The notes under the pieces: generated by a model
Database searches by the model: none
The model's input: only the letters and a program-made list of their open reading frames with translations
What the model was told of the DNA's origin: nothing
From: Terebella lapidaria
Lineage: Eukaryota; Annelida; Polychaeta; Terebellida; Terebellidae
DNA: 64,000 bases
Direction: 5' to 3'
Assembly: GCA_949152475.1 (NCBI GenBank)
Contig: OX424559.1
Location: forward strand, 18,445,809-18,509,808
Part shown: positions 44,496 to 56,656 of the stretch, piece by piece
Position numbering within the stretch: the first letter of the stretch is position 1
Layout of the letters: each line of letters starts with the position of its first letter
Position numbers and translations under genes: made by a program

Positions 44496-46780
44496 ATCAG
44501 ATGCGCTTTCCCGGTAAATCTTAATGTTATGACCAATTTGAATGTATAAATTGGTCTTTCGCTTTTAGGTTGCATTTGATATGTACAGCTTCAAGACTGT
44601 TAATTATTTACGACCGGGAGGGGGGGGGGGAGGTAAATGATAGAAGGGGCACAATAAATTGTTGATCCCTCGCATATGGGTTTGACCTCATAAGTGAAAA
44701 GAATCTGAATATAGTCTCATTCGCTGTATGACTTATTATGGACCAGTTCGTCACCAATTTTGGCTGGAACTTTGAGCGGGGCTCTCTGTGGAGCTATCTG
44801 CTGCTAGTGGCTGGCAAACCATGTTCTTGGATAATTCACACGCCGCTAACTCTCCTCGATTCTCAAAACACGTTGCATCAGATATCAATAGCTAATTTTC
44901 ATCTGAGATATAATGTTCCAAAATAAATTCGTTTTGCATCTCAAAAACGTCCCTTTTGTCTGGTTACATATGTTTCGATCCAGTTTGGAGCGAATTGTGC
45001 ATATTTGTGCATGTTTTCACTGTATTTGTAAACATTTGTAGGGATTCCAATTTTGACTATTTGGTGGTCGGTATTTTACAGCTATACATCATTACCTTCA
45101 AATGTAGTGTAATCTAATCACCTACCAGAGTCTCGTTGTTGTGATTAATGTTAAACATGGAACTTGATGAGAGATAAACATGTAACTACTCTACATGTAC
45201 TACTTCACATCACTAACTGTATAAATCTATGGGCCTACCCTACACATGTATATGTACACGTTCGTAAATATGCGTTGGCCACCCAATCCCCAAGGAGAAC
45301 AGTGATGCTATACATGTTGTTCATGTCGGTTCGTGTTCAATCTAATATTCTGTAAAAGAAATATTCAACTGTAAATTCCGCTTTGTATACGTTACACAAA
45401 TTGGATGACAGCACTCCAACTGCTACTGGATCATATCTTTCGTGTTCTCAAAATTAAATCACATGCATGGAGGTCACCTTTTGGTTCCATCATGAACTAT
45501 TTTTTTATCCTTCATGTGCATGCACTTGTTCAGCGCGGTCAGTTAATGAGAAGCCCAAACCGAAGTGATATCATAATTTCTGGTGATATGTATCTAGTCC
45601 TATGGTGTTGCTTGATCAGGTCGTGACCTGTACTTTGAAACATTCATATCTCTCCAACCCATACGATTGTTGTACGACTCGTTCCCCAGAGGTTACGCGC
45701 TCAGAACTCAAAATGACATGCTCTGCACTGTGGTGGTGGTGTCCGTTAATAACCCGTGTATAATTTGTGTGGGCGAATGGATATGCGCGTATAGGTGTTT
45801 GGGAGATGTATAGGGTGACGGCGTATTGGGTAGAATACATGTGAGGGATTCCGGAACTTGGGCCAGAGGCATGTTGAATGATCAAATGCCAGGCTTGAGA
45901 AAAATAATGGTAACGACACAATAATGGGTTTTGAATGAGGGACCTGCTGGGTTCAGGTCTGCCGGCTGCAATTTACCACTCCCTAAACCGGAATCAAGAC
46001 CATACATGTGGATAAATCCCTGTGATCCAGAACACGTTTTGATTTTGCCTGCAGCAGTCGTCACTATACATCTAACCCCTCTCACCATAGCCCTACCCAC
46101 CCTCATCCTGTATGTGCTGTCTATATTCCCCCACTCCCGACCCCTTGGCAAAAAACGCGGGAAAATTATCTGGACCCATAAATGAATTGACCCCCTCCCC
46201 CCTGCGTGCCCTGCAATACTGCTGGGACTATCCCCTCAAACAGCACGCAAACTAGCGAACACACGCTGCCAGCATTTTGTACTCCGTGACCCTACAATCA
46301 ACCTACGTCAACGCCTTATTTGAATGATCAAACTCCACGTTTAACGGTACAAAAAAGATACTACATTGTACGTGCTGTTTTCAGGACAGCATGATCCCTG
46401 TGTGCAGGATACGGCAGAACCAACGTTTTCCCCATTTCGCGTGATTCCGGTGCATTCTGGGGTCATGGCCTCGTGAGGGTAATATCCTGGTCGATCCAGC
46501 TTGTGGTGCGCTGTCGCTCATTTTGCAATAAAAGGGTGTTGTGTTGTGGCCACGGAATTCATCCCCAAATTAATTTCAGTTGTTCACCACATTCTAGTTG
46601 ATTTTGCTTGTATATATGTACTTGAATACCCTACATACATTTATTTCATGGTTGAGCAATCAGTATCAATATAGTTATCTACCAATAACTTGACACAACT
46701 AACAAGACGAATCACAAAACTGAACGCCATGGAAACGTTAAGTGACGATGGAAACATTACAATAGAACTCTACTATCAAC
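44496..46780. other. noncoding; no gene recognised
   Basis: Includes a G-run at about 44,621-44,631. Short open frames at about 45,405-45,626 and 45,931-46,185 show no motif or splice context. No RNA gene seen. Confidence 0.45.
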
Positions 46781-48215
46781 AATAATTATAGATGATTTGC
46801 AAGTGACGTCATGACGTATTTCTTTCTCTATTATTTACGCCATATTGGACGGCAAATCATCAGTGAATTCACGATAAATCTAGAAAGCATTCGACACAAT
46901 GTGTCCTTTTGCCGTCCAGTGTGACGTCACAGCAAAGCGTGTATTGTAAGCCATAACAGTCAGTTGTGAACCGACAATGCCTGCAGCATCATAACTTATT
47001 ACCATCACAACAAGGAATAGTGTTATGTATTTGCATTTCGTTGGTGAAATTATTTTTTTCCCTGTTTTTTTCCCCGACTTTCTTCCTAATTTTTAAAATA
47101 CTGCTCGTCATATTATGCTCATGCTCAACTGTCAAGTCGCAGATAACTCGGGCAGGCTCACGGTTTTGGATATATGTGAAGGTCACATTACAGAACTATT
47201 GAATAAACGTGAATCATGACTCAGACAAAAACGGTTTGCGCCATGAGTGTGGGTGAAATGTGGACACAAAAAATATATATTATAAAGTCGCTATTGGTGC
47301 GAACATGTCGCGTCCACCTAAAAAAAAACATTAGGCCTTACAGACTTTTCCGACATCGGAACCGGTTCCAAAAGAGAGGCTGCTTACACATGCAAAATAC
47401 TCAGTATTTACCCCGGGGTATTAACGAAATAGCACAAGGTGCTAACTATTACGTAGTTATTTTTAAAGCTGCATGCAGATTTAATTTGATTGAATGTGAT
47501 ATAAATAACGACTTAGTCACGATCCTAGTGTTGAAAGAGGATTATAAGTATTTCAATGGCACAGAAACAAGTTTGTTATTATTCATCTCGACGCGCGCCG
47601 TGTTATTGATTAGTTGTTGACACGCATACACTAGAAACTCGGGGAGCGAAGTTCACCCGCATTATTGGTAGGGGTAGGGGATAATCTGACAAAATCAAAT
47701 ACCCCTTTCAAAAAGATGGTCCATAATACCACAAAACATATTCCGAAAGCATTTTGTTTTATTAGCAAGGTAACCCCCATGTACATGTGGTGTGATGGTG
47801 AGTACCGAAATCGAGCAAATGCATGAAAATGCCAAAATACTGTATTCTGTCCAAGTAGTTTTATGTCATTATTATTCATCAATCAACATCCATTGTTTGT
47901 CATGCTTCTATTGTGTATGATAGCCAGAAGGCATTTTCCATAATATATAACAATGTATGACATTGTTTACTGGTAAGTTTTGGAGAATATGTAACCAATT
48001 TGCACTATAACGCAAGTCTTTTACACTATGAAACCAAATGTCCAGTGCGGCAAGAAAGTCCCTTCGTGTGGCTGAAGCATTTGTTGCCACCTTCTCGAAG
48101 TATATTTCCAGGTTTGTGCAGTATTTCTTGGAACACAGGTTTTAATAAGCATGTTTGTGTGTCTGAAGATATCACCAGACTTGGCCAGAGAGAGACAACT
48201 AATTCGAGCATATCA
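46781..48215. other. noncoding; one unremarkable ORF
   Basis: An ATG-started frame of 134 codons at 47,216-47,620 has no recognised motif, signal peptide or homologous look and is probably chance. The stretch 46,780-46,935 contains paired TGACGTCA sites and 'gccgtccagtgtgacgtcac', possibly a degraded inverted-repeat element. Confidence 0.4.
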
Positions 48216-48444
48216 TAGCGTCAGAGTACCTAATCATCGACCCTCTCCCAAATCCTCGACCCCTGCAAACGGCTGGGCAAAACTTGAATAAACCAAAATG
48301 TGAAATGTGCTGAAATGTGTATTAGAAGTACTTTCAATGTAGTTTTTGATGTCTGTTTTGATGTCTGTTTTGCACAGATGTTTGGAAGTGTTTGCAGGGG
48401 TCGATGATTAAGGACAGGGTCGATGATTAGGTACTCTGACGCTA
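48216..48444. mobile_element. 229-bp MITE with about 55-bp TIRs
   Basis: The left end TAGCGTCAGAGTACCTAATC at 48,216 and its reverse complement ending at 48,444 form inverted repeats of about 55 bp with four or five mismatches ('gaccctctcccaaatcctcg' versus 'gaccctgtccttaatcatcg'). The interior is noncoding. Termini starting TA fit a TA-target element. Confidence 0.8.
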
Positions 48445-51185
48445 CTTCATAGGTAGATTCATAGCATATCATAGGCACAGTCGAGTTTCTTTCTCCTTTG
48501 GATATATGTTGTTTTGGAGAGCATCCTATGCCCTTTGAGTACAACAAAAGGAATCCACCTCAACTAGTCCTAATCTTGACATATAACAACAGAAACAGCG
48601 TACTACTTTGAGCAGTGGTTTGAGCCGATAAGTTTGCAGAATGTATTATAGAATTCAGGTTTAATTCGCTTGAAGGATATCCGCATGTGAACTGCTCTCA
48701 CATCGTATCTGATAGTTCTACTCTCACATAGGTGATTCGTCTCAGCTTGACGGCCATGTGTCACATTGATTGTCTGTTGTACTCATCTTCGCTGGTACTG
48801 TCACCCTTCACCACTTCAGAAGATATTCCGTCTACTTGCTGAGAAGTTTCGTCATCTTTCTTCATTTTCTCATAAATGAGCTAGTCTCTCTACCTTCTCT
48901 GGTTTGTTTTCTCATTTCTTATCGACAATGAAAGTATAACCAATTGTTATTGTACAATAACAATAATCAACTTTCTAGTATATCAGGAAGGCATATTCAT
49001 ACTGTCATTTTCACCCAATATTGTTCTTCGAGTCTCTTTTGTTGATCGTTGTCGATATGTCGTAAAGAGATCTTTTCATCCACTAGTTCTATGCTGACAT
49101 TTTCACTTTCTATTTTTCTAGATTATTAGAATCCCTTGAACTCACTGTAGAGGGCACAAGTGCATAATATGCAGAGATATTATGTTTCCACCTATGTGTC
49201 TCTCCAATTGTATACATAATGCAGAAATGTCAGTGTGGGCATTGGTTTTATCTGTGTGGCAACTTCTTGAAAAGAAAAGTTTTTATCTGTGTGGCAACTT
49301 CCTATCAGGCCTCAATAAGTACAGCATGCAACACATAATGCTCTTCTCTGTTAGAAGTGTTCCATTTGAAGTTTATATCGTTCGGTATAAACAGTGTCAT
49401 GTTTAGGTTTCTGACACCCGGCCCTTGTGACCGTTCTTGCAGGTGAGGCTTGCGGTGGTTCTGCGATATCAGGAATATTTGCCATTTTCAGATAGTGGAG
49501 TCGGGAAATACTGAACAGGATTGGGAAACACATCATGTGCAAAGCATTGAGACAAACCAGGTAAATATGTGACACGTTTCAGTGAACACACCAAACAAAT
49601 GAATATTAGATGCTTTGCTGCAAAGCTGTGAAATTGGCCATGAAAATGGCCAAATCACCAATATTTTGACCATGCATGTACATGTGGATTAACAACCAAG
49701 AATCAACAGGTAAGTGGCATCAAAGTATTGTAAATATACCATACCATCATTTAGAAGGGGGTTTTGCTTGATATTGTTTCATTTTTTAGTTATCCCCCAC
49801 CCCTATTATTGGGAGGCGAGTCGTCGTTGAGCAGTTATTTAGAGTAGGGTTGTTATTCATTCGCGGTATTTGGTGACTACGGCGATTCTTTTGATCCGCC
49901 ATTACTTTCCTTGCCAAATAATGCACCACCCACTCTGATAATGTTGGTCAATTGCTAGAATGCCAAATTGCCGTAGAATAATACAGTCATGATTGGCCCC
50001 CGTGAGCATGCGAAAAATAATCCACAGCTTGCACGGTGGCGATTCTTACCGCATTTTTCTGACATTTGCCATAATTTCAATCAGTCTGATATTTGATTCT
50101 ACTACATGCAGTGTCAGTGCACACCGAGCAAACAAGGATTATTCACCATTACTATTTGCATGAATTAATATCCCAGTAGCGCTTTATGCCACTTTAATCA
50201 GGTCCCACCAGGAATAACCACTCGCAAATGCAAGGAGGTCACGGTTCATTTACATTTTTTACTGGGTCAAGTGCATTCGCATTCGCGGGTTCAAGGTGCA
50301 TTCCGGATATCTGCAGACATACATGTATCCCACCCCACCTCATCCCCAGCTCTGTGTTGATTGACTGGGACAGAGCGTGGCTCTCATTGCGCAGCCATGG
50401 CCACGCGTACTCTTGTTCATGTCACGTACCACGCACATTAATTAATCAACATTGAGGACATTACAGTGAAGTCTCCACTGCCAGTGACCCACTAATAAGA
50501 TCATAGTGACCAGGGCCGTCCCCTCCATATCAAGTCATTCAATATCTGATCCAGACCCCATTTTTAAAGGCTTGCACTTGTGGTTCAAATGGCGGTGCTA
50601 GGGCTGAAATGGCACTTGTGTGAAGAAATTACCGTTCAGTAATTGTCCTCAATAAGTGCAATTTAGTACAATTTTTTGTTTGTTTTATTTAAAACATAGC
50701 ATGTCTGATCAAAATTTGGCGATGATCCATTCATAACTCTATTTTTTTAACTTATTGCGCGGAAACTGATTCGGTGGAAGAATAAAATTCTGCTGAAGGC
50801 ATGATAATCTCTGAGTATGAAATACCTCTAAATATCACTGATACACATGTAGGGTCCCACAGAAGACCCATTCCATTTGTATGTTATATCAAACCGCCAT
50901 GTTGTAATGTACACGACGTGTATGGCATTGAAATGGAGCCCGCTCTCTCCTTATCTCACCTTGTCTCACCGTATTCTGATTTCTCTCCAAACTCCAAACA
51001 AAAAGCAGTGTTCCTGAACACTGTTTACTCACATGTCGTCGGAAGTTGTTTAGTATCCAGACGCAGCTCCCTCGTTTTCGATCACAACCGGTATCACTGT
51101 ATGCAGGTGGTTTATATGCTGTGTGCACTTCTCGGCTGAGGAATAATACAGATCATTATCTAAAGAAACTCATCCTGCGTTATCC
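48445..51185. other. noncoding; no gene recognised
   Basis: No exon accepted. Around 49,185-49,305 'ttttatctgtgtggcaactt' occurs twice within 45 bp. The ORFs at 50,228-50,455 and 50,801-51,139 have no motif support. Confidence 0.4.
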
Positions 51186-52640
51186 CTTGGCATACCTAGG
51201 GGTGTCCTAATCATCAACACATTTCGGCAACAAATGTGTAATATATTCAAAGAAATTGTCATAAATAAGGATTGTTTGTTTTCTGGTAAATGAGGTATGT
51301 CTTTGCATTAAAACTGTGACATCAAAAACATTGATTGATACTTTTGTACTGGATAAACAACATTACCAACAGGATACCGTGGGCTGATTTGAACGTACCA
51401 GATGGTGCCCTAACCATCAAAATTGTATACAAATGGTACAAAAACTGAATCAGCCTGCGATATATTTTGTGTATGAAAACTGTTGTTTATTATTATTATT
51501 ATTATTATCAGCTATGGGTGTGCAGGAAAATATCTAGACCTACTTTTCAATTCGATTTACTGCTGTTGGTCTGTATTTTTCATCTTCGTTGTCTATTATG
51601 GTATGTAGTATCATTTTGCAAAATGCCGAGAATGTGAAAATCAGTTCTATACTACCTGCACCCATATATCAGTGTTTATGAACACTTTTCATGATGTTAT
51701 TTTTGCTTAATACCATGCAAAATTAGGACAACACATGTGGTCGATAATTAGGGCACGTATTGATGAATAGGACCCCGACGGTTCATTCAACTTAGTATTG
51801 GGATCAAATTAAATATAACAGGGACTATTATGTATATTTCCCATTTAGACATGTACCTACTGTTGACTATATGCATCTCATGGACAAAATACCTGTCAGT
51901 TCTGCCCAAAATTCTTGAATTCCTTCAACAAGTTCGTCCTTGCAAGTGGGTTTGACATTCTTCCGTAAATGGTGTTTGAGGGAATGCCAGACATTCTCAA
52001 TGGGGTTCATATCTGAAACATTGCTTAATTCCATGTTACACTGTTATGAACTGTGGTGGATGCATTTAATGTCAACTGTGCATGTACGATTGTGGTAAAT
52101 TTCTCTACTTCAGCGCCTCACATGCAAATCATAATCATTATACTTATAAAGACGTACCTGGTGATTCGGGCTGCGTTTGCCACCAATTGACGTCATTTTG
52201 GATAAGCCAATCCCGTGTGTGCTTAATCGTATGCTTGGGATCATTATCCTGTTGAAATCTGTGTCCTGTCGGGAAATGCGACCTCAGAAAGGGGAGAAGG
52301 TGATCATGCAGAATATTGGTATATCCTTGACTGGTCATAATCCCTCCAAAGATTGGCCCTTGTGGGCTGTTGGCCCTTGTGGGCTGATTCCGCCCCATAC
52401 GTGTACCTGTTGTGCAGAACAAAATAGGTTACTGGAGAATTATAATACAAACCCATACTCTTTTGACCTTTTGGGCCTATTTTTCAGATCTTCCAAGTGA
52501 TTCAATTAAGGACTATCATCTTCATACACAAGCTGGAGATTTACAAATGCTATCCAAAAAGATCAGTTTGTGGGGACCATGCAAAGTTTCAAAAGATTCC
52601 ATCAAGCAGTCTCAGATGAGAAGACGTTTGAAAATTTAGA
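51186..52640 (-). mobile_element. Tc1/mariner-type element, degraded
   Basis: Region around a Tc1-like transposase gene (51,904-52,406). Strings of the type 'ggtgtcctaatcatcaacac' (about 51,195) and 'gataattagggcac' (about 51,742-51,755) resemble each other in inverted orientation and may be remnants of one terminal region. True ends and TA duplication were not established. An open plus-strand stretch at 52,490-52,639 (DYHLHTQAGDLQMLSKKISL) is unexplained. Confidence 0.45.
51904..52406 (-). pseudogene. Tc1-like transposase, catalytic half, split by introns
   Basis: Minus strand. Exon A (52,158-52,406) begins VHVWGGISPQGP and carries HRFQQDNDPKHTIKHTRDWL, which holds the second catalytic Asp. 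Exon B (51,904-52,012) carries MNPIENVWHSLKHHLRKN with the third acidic residue. The 145-bp gap has a donor (CACCAG|GTACGTC) and an acceptor (TGTTTCAG|ATATG); splicing in phase gives ESPDMNPIENVW, the exact family consensus. Exon A is itself preceded by an acceptor (gcacaacag) and exon B followed by a donor (ACAG|GTATTT). A 17-bp tandem duplication in exon A (ggcccttgtgggctgtt, plus strand, about 52,355-52,388) shifts the frame after GISPQGP; without it the phases of both splice junctions agree. The N-terminal DNA-binding domain was not found. Confidence 0.75.
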
Positions 52641-52717
52641 ATTCTAACATTGGGCGGATATGACGGACACCGACGCCGATGACAGACGATGAACGTTATA
52701 GGTTATCGGACCATATA
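52641..52717 (-). repeat. fragment of the 22-24 kb element family
   Basis: The reverse complement ('gataacctataacg', 'cgtctgtcatcg', 'gtgtccgtcat') aligns with 22,141-22,205 just inside the left end of the short-TIR element. It directly abuts the left end of the CACTA-like element. Confidence 0.45.
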
Positions 52718-52749
52718 CCCAGCGGGCACCCAACGTTGTGACAACGTTG
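52718..52749 (+). repeat. left terminal inverted repeat of the CACTA-like element
   Basis: 32 bp, starting CCCAGCGGGCACCCAACGTT and ending GTGACAACGTTG; pairs with 62,179-62,210. The very end is not CACTA; CAC occurs nine bases inside. Confidence 0.85.
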
Positions 52750-55700
52750 ATCTAACGTCGGATTTCGTTGCAACGTTGTACAACCAGAATACAACCAAAA
52801 CCCAACACATATCGGGTGGGCTGTTTCAACCCCCTTAAGTCCAACGTTGAATGACGTTGGCTAGACGTCGCAATCTAGTTGTTAATTTAAATGGAGGCAA
52901 ATATATCTTTAGTTCTTATTTAAAAATAACACACAGGTTGATTGATTGATTGGTTGATTGATTGATTGATAATTGATTAGATCGATCAAAATGAGAATAA
53001 ATTGGTAATGAATCCGAACACACATACAATGTGAAGCATGTGAAACAATCAGCAGAAATATATTTTTTTCACTAAAATTATTATTATTATTATTATTATT
53101 ATCATTTTAAAATGATAATAAAATGGAATACAGGCATTTCCTTATCAAACTATGGTTTAAGAAAATGATGTGAGTCTCACTTACCCCAAGGGGTAACTGC
53201 GACCAAAGTCGGACATACCCCGATCTTTATTCTTATTATTATTATTTTTATTAGTCAAGGTTTAATTTGATGACATCTCAAAGCATACATCAGAAACTCA
53301 TGGGTTTCTGCATACATGTACATGTCTAGCCATTGAATCCTCCTGACACAGCACGTGCCAGTCAATGTTGTTTATCTGGATCTGTGATCATGTTTGTTAC
53401 TACAGTCATGATTAGATTCGGTCTCTGCGGTTTTGCCCAATAAAACCCACCCATTCCAGCTCACCCTCAGTTAAGCCAGTATCTTCCCCCATGCCTCCCC
53501 TCCCCCTCCCCCCCCCCCCCCCCCCCCCCCCGCCACACCCGGTCACTCACTTCTGCAGGCCAACCTGCCCACCATGCATGCCACCCGGCATCGCCAGGAG
53601 CATCAGCTTGCACATGTATCAGGGAGGCAGCTCGGCTGGATCAGCTAGGAGGGATACCTAACAGGCTGTGCCCGGTTCAGTTACTTTTAGCGGGAAAGTT
53701 TTAGCGCGAATTTCACTGCGTACAAAGAGACTTTCAGTACGGCTGGATTTGGATATTAATGTGCTATTTGCGACAATTCAGGCTTAAGACAGAGACAATA
53801 GATTCACAAAGGATTTCCACTTCAAGGTAAATATATATTGTTATCAAATTTTATGTTGTCAGGAACAAATAGAACACATTATGTGTATATGTGGACTGTA
53901 GGATTATGAATCTAAACAAGAACAAACCTAAAAAGGAAAAAATAAAATGATGCAGTAGCAACGGTCCCTGTAATCTTCTCTGGGCTACAAAGTATGTGAA
54001 TTTACCATATATTTCAATTTAATATGTTCAGTGGTAGATCTATCATATTTCTGTTGGTCGTTCGGGTATGAGTATATGTAATAGCATTTTGAAACGTTTA
54101 AACAACCTTAACCAACCGAAAAAAAATTGTTTCCGGCAATTGTGTGTCCCGAATACATGTACCTGGTTCTTGTACATGTATTTTTTCTGGGCCTCTGATT
54201 TTGTGCCTGCATTGTATGGCGTCTGAATGGAGACAGGTGTAATATTTCATGTAATGTAAATGTAAGTACCTTATGTCTTGATCTAGCCTGTTCATTTGAC
54301 CAAAATGCCATGGTGTTATCGAAAATGAATATAGTCTCTCAGTTATAGGGCGGAACAGGAAATGTCTTCATGATGTGTTCATCTACCACTGAACATATTA
54401 AATTGATCGTTATACTCCTTCATCTCCGTTCTCAAATCGAAGCTTGCATCAATATAACTCTATGGCAGGATGTTGGGGGGGGGGGGGGGGGGAGAGATCT
54501 GGATTTATAAATACCTGTATGTAGTCTTTATTATGATGTTGAAGCTATTAAATTCGAACCCAAAAATTCTGACTGCTGCATTTTTTCTCAGCGTTTATGA
54601 ATAAATGAAAAAGTTCCCGGCAGCTTTCAAATTCCTTATACCGGTACATGTAGATAGACTGACCAGATATACATGTACAAAGGCGCTGTCCTGGATCAAA
54701 CTTTGAAAGTGTGGCCGGCTATAATACTGTTTGACCTCAGGGGATCACAGGTGTATACCGGGGCATGACACATTCAAAGGCAAAGGTGATGAACATTCTG
54801 ATAGAATTTTATAGAGCCCGAGGGTAAAAGGGAATTATCCAGGAAACAATTTACCGGACGGCACCTAATTGCTTGTCCAGAACATGGAGTTTGATCTGGA
54901 TCATGGAATTATTTTTGCCTGTTGGGGTTGAGATACTATGTTATGTGTACGGGAAGGACTGAAACAAATCTTCAAATTTCCTACATCATTGTACATGCAG
55001 CCACAATAATTAAGTCACATGTCACGGTCATAAAGCAATTATCAGGTCCATATGCAACATACTCATTCTAAACTGTTCCATATGGAAGATTGCTACACAA
55101 GCAAAGATAGGATCCAGCCAACGGCTGAAGTTTTATTGCCTGTACAATAACATTCGATAGTTTCCCTACTGGCAAATCAACCTTGTAGTGCGGGTACAGG
55201 TAATTTGTTTATTTAACTGTTTAATTGCAGAAATAGGCTGAATTGAATCATATACGCCTCCACTTGTATAATAAAAATGCTAAGGACTCTAAGGACATGC
55301 TAAGGACATGGTATGTACATGTAGGCTGCGATAAATATAAGCTGAATCATTGGCCTCAGACCCATGGCAAAGTCTCCCCCTACAGAGGGTGCGATGTTGA
55401 AAATGCTTTTGATCTACACAACATATTCATTCATTCATTCATTCATTCATTCATTCACCTACTAGGGTGACATTTGATCTGGGGCACGTGTCCTTTGAAA
55501 TCTTAGCTAGTTAATGTTTGCCCATCAAGAATGCTTAGCAGTAAATAGTATCAAGCAAAGTCGACCTTTAAATTATATCACAACGTTTAAAAATATTCTA
55601 TGTGCCCATACTTTTTTATCAACCACACTTATCAGTATCAAATTATGACAATAAGATATTTAACTTTCGAACTGGTTTACATTTGTACTTCAACAAAAAG

Positions 55701-56619
55701 CACATGTGTAACTTCAAGACAATTATTATGCATGTACACCTAATTTGCTAATTTGTTTACAACTTTTTGTGCTGATATGTTCGGGATGCTGAATGGTATC
55801 GTATTATACAATAACTTGGAATTATTCACCTGGGAGTCAAACGGAAATTTTCGACTGAATTTCAGTCTTCAGAATTTCTAAAATGTAAAACGTGAGTTAG
55901 TAACTAACCCCCAATGTTAAATTTCAGGCCAAGCCGGGATCGCCGGAATCTGAGCATAATCGGGGATTTGTTCTACATTGATATATGTTCATTTTAGGCC
56001 AGTTACATCCGTGGCACCAGTCGTGAGATCCGGGGCACGTGCCCTGTGTGCCCACCCCTGACGCCACTGCCGTAAAGCTACATATACATGTATATACATT
56101 GAATCTCCTATAATTTCCGTACGCCTCCAAACCAAGTAGCGAAGCATCATTATGTCATGCATCATAGGTAATTTGTTCTGGACCTAACTTCTGAGTTAAA
56201 TACCCCAACCGTATTTAGACATATTTCAGAGCTTATTATGGAGCACCTACAGTATATAGGCAACCATAAGCTTGTGGGGCCCTGGCCTGTTCCCATGCAG
56301 ATCCCATGATATGCTCCTGAGTACTACATGTAGTACTTGTAATCAATGTCGGCCGATTATGACTATAATCTTGATATGGTGATGAACAAACATGTCGCTT
56401 TTTTACATGACGCTTTTTGAGAGACACCTGTACTCGTAGATAAATGATCAATGGTTCTATGACCCAGACGAAGAATATTACAATGACTACATTAAACTAT
56501 TGCTGAGAAAAGATGCATAATTGTGCACTGAGATATTACTAGCTATTACTGTTAAGTATTAGAGATACAAGTCATGTACATGCACATATATTGCATTTCC
56601 AAAGTTTCGATGGAGTATC
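52750..56619. other. 5' noncoding part of the CACTA-like element
   Basis: Contains subterminal ACAACGTTG-like motifs to about 52,870, ATT/TTA microsatellites (about 53,078-53,102, 53,228-53,250), a C-run (about 53,510-53,530), a G-run (about 54,476-54,492) and a CATT repeat (about 55,427-55,456). A GC-richer block at about 53,560-53,826 that ends in a good donor (cttcaag|gtaaatat) may be an untranslated first exon of the transposase gene. Internal coding exons were not found. Confidence 0.45.
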
Positions 56620-56656
56620 ATGTCACGCTGGCAGAAGTGGAGGAAGAATAGGGCTG

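Noticed and set aside
47216-47620. 134-codon ORF as a host gene
   Set aside because: No motif, signal, splice context or codon pattern distinguishes it from chance in AT-rich DNA.
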